Of a stretch of 64,000 nucleotides of DNA, positions 58,482 to 64,000 are shown piece by piece. This DNA is from Lojkania enalia (lineage: Eukaryota; Ascomycota; Dothideomycetes; Pleosporales). The notes beneath the pieces were generated by a model. That model worked only from the letters and a program-made list of their open reading frames with translations. It was not told where the DNA came from and ran no database searches. The number at the start of each line of letters is the position of its first letter. The stretch's first letter is position 1. The stretch is from the NCBI GenBank assembly GCA_010094045.1, contig ML986592.1, positions 325,921-389,920 on the forward strand. The letters are read 5' to 3'. The position numbers and the translations under genes were made by a program.

Positions 58482-60265
58482 CTACTTTGAAGCGCACCTC
58501 TTCTCTTCTGGAACTTGCTCAATACTAACCTCGCTTATACTTCCGCTCTCCAAACCCATCTTGCTTGTATCATATCCATGACTAGCCAGATACTCTCTAA
58601 ATTTTATATCTTCCTGGTCAATCATATCTTGGCCGATATGAGGCAGCAGCATGACAAGGGCTCCTGCAAGAAAAGCTAGGGTGCTGGCTACAAAGAAAGG
58701 GTTCCTGCCGGCCGCGATCTCGTCGGCACCGGCAGCCTTCTGGATGGAATCTAGAGCGTACGAGCCAGAGAAGGCCCCGATTTTGCCAATGGCTGCTGCG
58801 ATGCCGTAATACTGGCCTCTGATGACATGTCAACTCATTGCGTATTTTATCGATTGAGAAAATGTGACTTCGTACCTGATACCTGTAGCGCATGTTTTAC
58901 TTGCAACGAGTCCGATGTTGTCGCCTGGACCAAGTTCGCCGAGCGCAAGGAAAACTCCATAGACGACTACGAACCCAGCAACATTCTCCGGCTTATTGAG
59001 CCACGGGTAGCAGCCTGCCATGATAAAGCCTACGATACCTTGAAGTACGACACCAACTGCCAATGTTTTCTTGGGGCCCATAGAAGGCAAATCCGCGACG
59101 AAAGCTCCGGCTAGACATCCCGGCATATAGAAGAAATTGATCAAAATGTTCCAAGCGAGACTCTTCCATAGAGGTGCACTATCTCCTAGCAGGTTGGCTA
59201 GAATAGAAGTAGCGTAGATACCGAACGAGTAGGCTGAGAAATCGTAAATGAACCAAATGATGCTAACAATACTAAGACGGAACCAGTAGTACTTGATAAC
59301 CAGGAGCCAGGGTGTCTTAGCCTTGGCGAGGGACTCTCGTTTGAAAGCCTCCGGTTCTTGAAGCTTTATTCGGAGATAAAGGAGGGAGAGCGGCGGGATG
59401 ATCCCGATGCCGAGGCAGACCCGCCATGCAACTCGGAGGTGGTCTTCTCCTGTAATGATAACCTATTTTGTGTTAGATGAGCAATGAATGTTAGACGCAG
59501 TCTACTCACCACAATCGTTGCAATAATGGCGGAGATGAAGAAAGCGAGATCGATCTGTACATTCGTGAATAAGATGAACCATTTATTTCGTGTCCCTTCC
59601 TTGAGCTCTCCAGTACTCTCAGCGCACCCAACACTACCCGCAGGATATTCACCGCCAATTCCTATCGCACATTAGTAGCCATTGAGATTGACGGTGGGAG
59701 TCTACGTACCAACTCCGAGGAAGAAACGGTAGGCCACAAGTGCGGCAAGCAGACCAGCAGGACTTCCACCAGCACCATAGGAGCCTGTGCCTAGGGCTGC
59801 AAAAAGGATAATAATAATAGTTGACCTAAGTTCAGTCAGCTTTTCTATATCATCCTAGCACTAGTGCGTTTGATCAATCACCTACGCGAACAATGACCAC
59901 TTCCTGGAAAAGTGATCAGCCGTGTACCCAAAGAAGAGCATTCCAAGCACAGTTCCAGCGAAGGTTATTGAGGACACATTGGCCTGGGCATCACTCTTCG
60001 CATAGGCGTCTGGATATATCTTTTTCAGCATGGTGTTGACGGGACCGATAATCTAAGAATGTGGTCAATTGGGGGACCTAAGAGTAGAACCGCATCTGGA
60101 GCTCACATTGTTGAGGTAGCCATCGCTAAACAATCCGGCACCGCAAGCTATTACCGGCCAAAGCCGTTCCCACCGTCCTTTGCTGGTACCCGCAATACTT
60201 CCACGACGCGACGGTACCGCCTCGACGCCGCTGGCGGGGTCTTGATAGCTAGGATCCTTGAACAT
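58482..60265 (-). CDS. MFS transporter, GIT1-like (glycerophosphodiester/phosphate family)
   Basis: Six exons: 60265-60107, 60052-59886, 59825-59710, 59661-59510, 59462-58876, 58818-58482; 505 aa. Twelve membrane segments are expected. Signatures: GAGLFSDGYLNNIIGPVN (TM1), the GMLFFGYTADHFSRKW loop 2-3 motif, YRFFLGVGIGGEYPAGSV, WFIYDFSAYSFGIYAT, and GQYYGIAAAIGKIGAF near the end. These match the branch containing yeast Git1, which imports glycerophosphoinositol and glycerophosphocholine, and the related phosphate permeases. The exact substrate is inferred, not shown. The C-terminal cytoplasmic tail is short. Confidence 0.88.
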
Positions 60266-61501
60266 AATGACGTAGTGTGAGCCTTAATCTTATAATGGTG
60301 TGTAGTAGAGCGCTAGAGAACTCGGTGTTCGCTTGTGACGCTAGAGTCTCGAGTCCTGCGCGGCGCGCGAGCAGAAAAGTGATTGAGCTACGGAGGGGTC
60401 CGTTCCGGCTATCAGCCTAGGTATTTATGGTTACGCAGCGTGGAAAAGAGTATCGACTATCTATTGAGAAACCTGAAGGCTTTGCGCGTCGGGGCCGCCG
60501 CCCTTACCCTCGTTCCTAGCCCGTTAGTCCAACATCAGGGCCCGTGAGCCCCAATACCCCAACCCTGTAGGCCAGTAACAGGCAGTGAATTATCTCACTA
60601 CTGCATGTTACGCTATGTGTGCAACATTTTCGCTGATGCTCGGCCCACACCTGCTGCATTGAGCCGTGGCTCGTCAGCAGTCTGCCAACAGTGCCTCTGT
60701 CGCACGAGCAGCCCAGCCGCCAGTCTGGGTTCAAATTCCACGGTAGCGGTGTGGAGCGCCTGTAGTACCTGCTCTGGAAGACTTCATAGATGGTATGAGT
60801 AAAGACTCAGTCTCGCATGATGCTTCGTGTGGACAGATCAGAAAAATTTCGTTCGAAGCGGATTCGAGCTTCGTATTCGGCAGAGCAAGCTTTCAACTTC
60901 GTAAGTGGCGCCGCTAAGACGTGCCAATGTTGGTCTTGGGCCAATGCTTGCTTTATCGCTAAAAAAGCTTGAGCGGCGTTGCCGAGAACTTTTCTCATTG
61001 GCCGCATCCTCAGCAGAATATCGAGCGGCGTCAAACGAGAGATATGAGAGATAGAACGCGCGTAAGAGAGTCCTAAGAGATAGTATAGAGGCAGATTCTA
61101 CGTCTTCATCAGATTGTGGGGCGGAACTAGCACGGGAATAAAGGTTCTTTGTGGAAGGGGGGAGAAGTGTGTCACATGCTTCTTTCTCGTACTCCCCGAG
61201 GTCTTCACGTCTAGAATATGTCTTATATATTGTGGACAAAGGCGGCCTAAGATCGGACCCGACCCTCGTGTCGTTCATAGGATTGGTTGAATGGTGGTGC
61301 ATTGACCGATTTACTCGAACCTTTTTAGTCCTTTTTATTAGGACATAATCACTCTATTCGATTGCCACAATTGTATTGGATAATAAGGGCGTAGAGTAAG
61401 CCTAGACATGAAGGTCAATTTTTAGAGATTGAATAAGGTCGGGCTGGCTTAAGACTAAAATTCCCACTCAATGCAGAACCCCGACTCTCTCCTTGGGGTT
61501 G
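60266..61501. other. Intergenic region, about 1.2 kb
   Basis: Promoter of the transporter and 3' flank of the next minus-strand gene. A 154-codon minus-strand ORF at 60838-61302 is not recognised and not called. Confidence 0.45.
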
Positions 61502-62656
61502 TTATCTGCCATCACCCTTCACGGCTCTGATTAAAGCAGTGACGACTGCAGGTTCACCGTGTTCTAATCCGCCGTCGTACTGCACATCCAGCGCTCGGGG
61601 AACAATTCCGGTGGCTTCCCAGATTTTCCGACCCTCTTCATTACCATCAAACAGATCAGTTAGGAATTTTGCGACTATTTCTGGCGGCGTCCAATCCCTC
61701 TCATCTGTCCTTAAATGCTCCCTAGTAAGATCTAGAACATGCAGCACGTTCTTCGACACATATTCTAATGAGTTGCGCTGCTGAGGATCCGAAGAGAAGA
61801 GCGTCTGCCCAGTAATCTCTCTATGAGCATCCCATTCCTGCCATATTTTCTCCCAACGGGTCCGTAAGCCTGTGATATCATTATTCATACGCGGTAGGTC
61901 CGCTGTGGCCATGATAGCGTCTCGGAGCTCTGGCCAACCCCATGCATGCTCAGGCGCCGCTAGCCTATCATCATACCATATCCAATGCTTTCCATAGCCA
62001 CGAAGCAGGCGTGCAGAGGACGACAATGCATGCCCACAAGTGAGCAGGATTATACCGGTGATATAGCGTGACCCCTCTTCAGGATCTCGCCCTGACCACA
62101 GCGCCTTTATAAAGATGCGGGTCATGATCTCCCAATACCTCTGTCTCTGAGCCAGGTCCTCTTTGTAGTAGCTGTATATCTGTAGCCGAAGCTCCGCGGG
62201 TAATTTCGAGAAGGGAAAATCCGAGGGATTAGAAAGGTTTTGTGGAGGACGAACTGGGGTAGAGAGTAGACTGTAGGCTCGACCTAGAAGCATGCCATGG
62301 ATGAGGCAGTTTGCGTAATACCATTGCGGGCGGTGGGGAGCTTCAACCCCGTGTAGGCCAGGCGTCACACATGTGCTAGTGTAGTGTTGCATATACACCT
62401 CTAGTTCTTCGGGAAACGAGTGGGAGTAGAGGTACGGCCGTAGAAAAGAGTCGATGCTGCTGGGTCGAAGCCTGGCATCTTGGAAGAGCTGGTGGCTGGG
62501 GGGATCGGAGGGGATTTTGCAACTCTCGACGCTGAACTGCGTGTCGAGCAGAGGAACCTGCATGTTGAGATATGCAGGACAGGATGGGCGTAGGTGCGGT
62601 GAAGCTCCTGGTGAAATTGTGGAGATCCCTTCTAATTGTATGCACGAGTCATGCAT
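61502..62656 (-). CDS. Hypothetical protein with F-box-like 'LPAELRLQIY' motif
   Basis: Single exon, 384 aa. The only familiar element is FSKLPAELRLQIYSYY near residue 150, the short helix-loop seen in F-box-like/2EXR fungal hypothetical proteins; here it lies mid-protein rather than at the N-terminus. Otherwise globular and Trp-rich (HWIWYDDRLAAPEHAWGWPEL), with no membrane segment or signal peptide. No function is proposed. The coding frame is long and uninterrupted, which supports a real gene. Confidence 0.65.
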   Translation of the reverse strand: MHDSCIQLEGISTISPGASPHLRPSCPAYLNMQVPLLDTQFSVESCKIPSDPPSHQLFQDARLRPSSIDSFLRPYLYSHSFPEELEVYMQHYTSTCVTPGLHGVEAPHRPQWYYANCLIHGMLLGRAYSLLSTPVRPPQNLSNPSDFPFSKLPAELRLQIYSYYKEDLAQRQRYWEIMTRIFIKALWSGRDPEEGSRYITGIILLTCGHALSSSARLLRGYGKHWIWYDDRLAAPEHAWGWPELRDAIMATADLPRMNNDITGLRTRWEKIWQEWDAHREITGQTLFSSDPQQRNSLEYVSKNVLHVLDLTREHLRTDERDWTPPEIVAKFLTDLFDGNEEGRKIWEATGIVPRALDVQYDGGLEHGEPAVVTALIRAVKGDGR

Positions 62657-63393
62657 GATGACATAATCGCCTAACCAGCGATGGTGGCTTGGTGTTGACC
62701 TGGGATGCCAGATCGATACATCTGGCCTCCCAGACTCTTGCGCCTCAGGTGCCGAGTAAACAGGTGGTTCTAATTTGAGCTATCCATTCTGTGCAACATT
62801 TTTGCAGAGCAAGGTTTGCGACACGGACTGCGGCGTTTCGTCCCTGCGTCTCAGCCGTTGCATCATTTCTCCGAAGCTACCACAGACGATTTCTCCTGAG
62901 ATGCTACCTGTCTCCCCCCGGAAGTGTACATATTGCACAAAACCAACACTTTAAATTTCACACCATCATACAATCGGCTTTTTCTTTCGACTTCGATATG
63001 GCTTTCGAGGCGTACAATCCGCTTTCTAAGGATTAGGCGACCCTCGTGGATCAGACTCTCCTGTGCCTCATAGCGCTTCGCTCAAACCCCGCGTAGCGAG
63101 TGAGCATCTGTGCTAGCGCCTCCCTAGTAAATACAAGCCAATGAACATGTCCGTATCAGGCCCTCACCGGGGGAAGTGCCTTGACGAAACGTGCTCGAGG
63201 CAAAGCTGTTTCTAAGCCATGGAGAGGATGTGACTCCTTGGGCCATACCACCAGCCGCTGTTTCAACATATAATATGGCCACGATGCCATTGCCTAAGCT
63301 TGTTATAGTCCATACTTTCTAATCTTCTTAAATGTCCTTATTTGTAATATAATTTATATCTATCCTTCAGGCAATTTCCCTACTGCTTGGAAA
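62657..63393. other. Intergenic region
   Basis: Divergent space between the hypothetical gene (-) and the membrane-protein gene (+). A pyrimidine-rich TATCCTTCAG at about 63361-63370 could be a splice acceptor of an upstream exon of the latter. Confidence 0.4.
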
Positions 63394-64000
63394 ATGTCAA
63401 CATCCATCACTATACCGTCAACAGCCAGTGCCATAACCGCATCCCGTTCATCCAGTGCAATGCTGTCATCGCCACCTACTGACAAGGAAGCCGAGTTGTC
63501 TACCGGAGCTATTGCTGGCATTGTCGTTGCCGGCACCTTTGTAATTTGTCTCGTAGCCACAATAGTCATTCTGCTCCTACGCAGGGCCCGTAGGCATCGG
63601 AGATGGAGAGAGGAAAAGGAACAAAATCTCGCAGCTGGTTACAACACCCTTGACTCTAATACTGAATTGGGATCTCAGCGGAAGGCGATAAACCTTCTGC
63701 CCCCGACCCAGAAGCACCTGGCCGCGGGTACAAACCCTCAAACAAGAGCAAACTTGGGAGGCGAGTTGGGGAGACAGCTCAGTCCCCGATTTGATAGAAT
63801 TCCGGTCCGTCAACTAGACAGTAACGAGGTAAACGCATATGATGAGAAATTCGATATGACTGCTAACGCCTGAGCTACAGCAACCACGCCTAACTCCTAG
63901 GTTACCGAGCCAAGACCAAGAAGCAAATGAACTGGAAGGGAGTCATACTCGAAAGCCTACACTATCAATGATCTACGAAATCAATACTTCGACAGGAGTA
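63394..64000 (+). CDS. Single-pass membrane protein, cut by the window end
   Basis: Exon 63394-63828, intron 63829-63880, second exon from 63881 open to the window edge. It starts with about 40 Ser/Thr-rich residues, then one transmembrane helix (GAIAGIVVAGTFVICLVATIVILLL) and a stop-transfer RRARRHRRWREEKE, then a cytoplasmic tail. This resembles the C-terminal half of fungal wall-sensor-like or Mid2-type proteins. The intron has a canonical TGCTAAC branch site 12 nt before CTACAG, and the joined frame continues (NE-QPRLTPRLP). Without splicing the frame stops at 63873. No signal peptide is present and the upstream frame is protein-like (GNFPTAWK before the Met), so an earlier exon is likely. 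Confidence 0.6.

Noticed and set aside
60838..61302. 154-codon minus-strand ORF
   Set aside because: No domain, no homology I recognise, and no clear splice context; not enough to call a gene.
1..64000. CRISPR arrays, operons or ribosome binding sites
   Set aside because: Spliced genes and fungal families show this is eukaryotic nuclear DNA; no spaced direct-repeat array was seen.

Overview
The window looks like a piece of a filamentous ascomycete (Pezizomycotina) chromosome. The genes are intron-rich, with short introns (mostly 45-60 nt, GT...AG, CTAAC/CTGAC-type branch points). They include families typical of these fungi: HET-domain, PTH11/rhodopsin-like, LaeA/UMTA-like methyltransferase and a fungal STAND N-terminal domain. 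The AT-rich left end carries transposon fossils with the C-to-T/G-to-A damage expected from repeat-induced point mutation (RIP). I cannot place the species or class from sequence alone.

Left 6.8 kb: transposon graveyard. A Ty3/gypsy chromovirus (reverse transcriptase, RNase H, integrase and chromodomain still readable, + strand) runs in from beyond the left edge. It ends in a polypurine tract and a 279-bp 3' LTR (4791-5069). Beyond it lie a solo LTR with a perfect 5-bp target duplication (5979-6232) and an inverted solo LTR (6269-6786). The inverted LTR is itself split by a younger, much less mutated solo LTR (6323-6601). Both nested insertions keep perfect target duplications, so their order of insertion can be read directly.

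From about 6.9 kb composition switches abruptly to ordinary genic DNA. In order: DUG2 (WD40 + M20 peptidase, glutathione breakdown, -); a conserved protein of unknown function (+); a 12-exon low-complexity secreted protein (+); a CUE/DUF1771/Smr protein of the Cue2/N4BP2 type (-); UFD4-type HECT ubiquitin ligase (-); NMN adenylyltransferase (+); a membrane-anchored GH5 exo-beta-1,3-glucanase, exgD type (+); a HET-domain protein (+); a small unknown ORF (+); a protein with a fungal STAND/NLR-type N-terminal domain but no NACHT (+); a LaeA/UMTA-like methyltransferase (10 exons, -); an FAD monooxygenase (-); alanine aminotransferase (-); proteasome subunit RPN7 (-) divergent from mRNA cap methyltransferase ABD1 (+); PEX11 (+); a 7-TM PTH11/rhodopsin-like protein (-); a GIT1-like glycerophosphodiester/phosphate-family transporter (-); an F-box-like-motif protein (-); and a single-pass membrane protein cut by the right edge (+).

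Most genes are independent housekeeping functions: ubiquitin-proteasome (UFD4, RPN7), NAD synthesis, glutathione and alanine metabolism, RNA capping, peroxisome division and cell wall. The less ordinary part is about 33-46 kb. A HET-domain gene and a STAND-N-terminal gene lie about 3 kb apart, followed by a co-directional methyltransferase and FAD monooxygenase. This resembles an allorecognition/accessory island, but that grouping is inference. Splice models below were built by hand; each keeps one reading frame across all exons, and none is confirmed by RNA.
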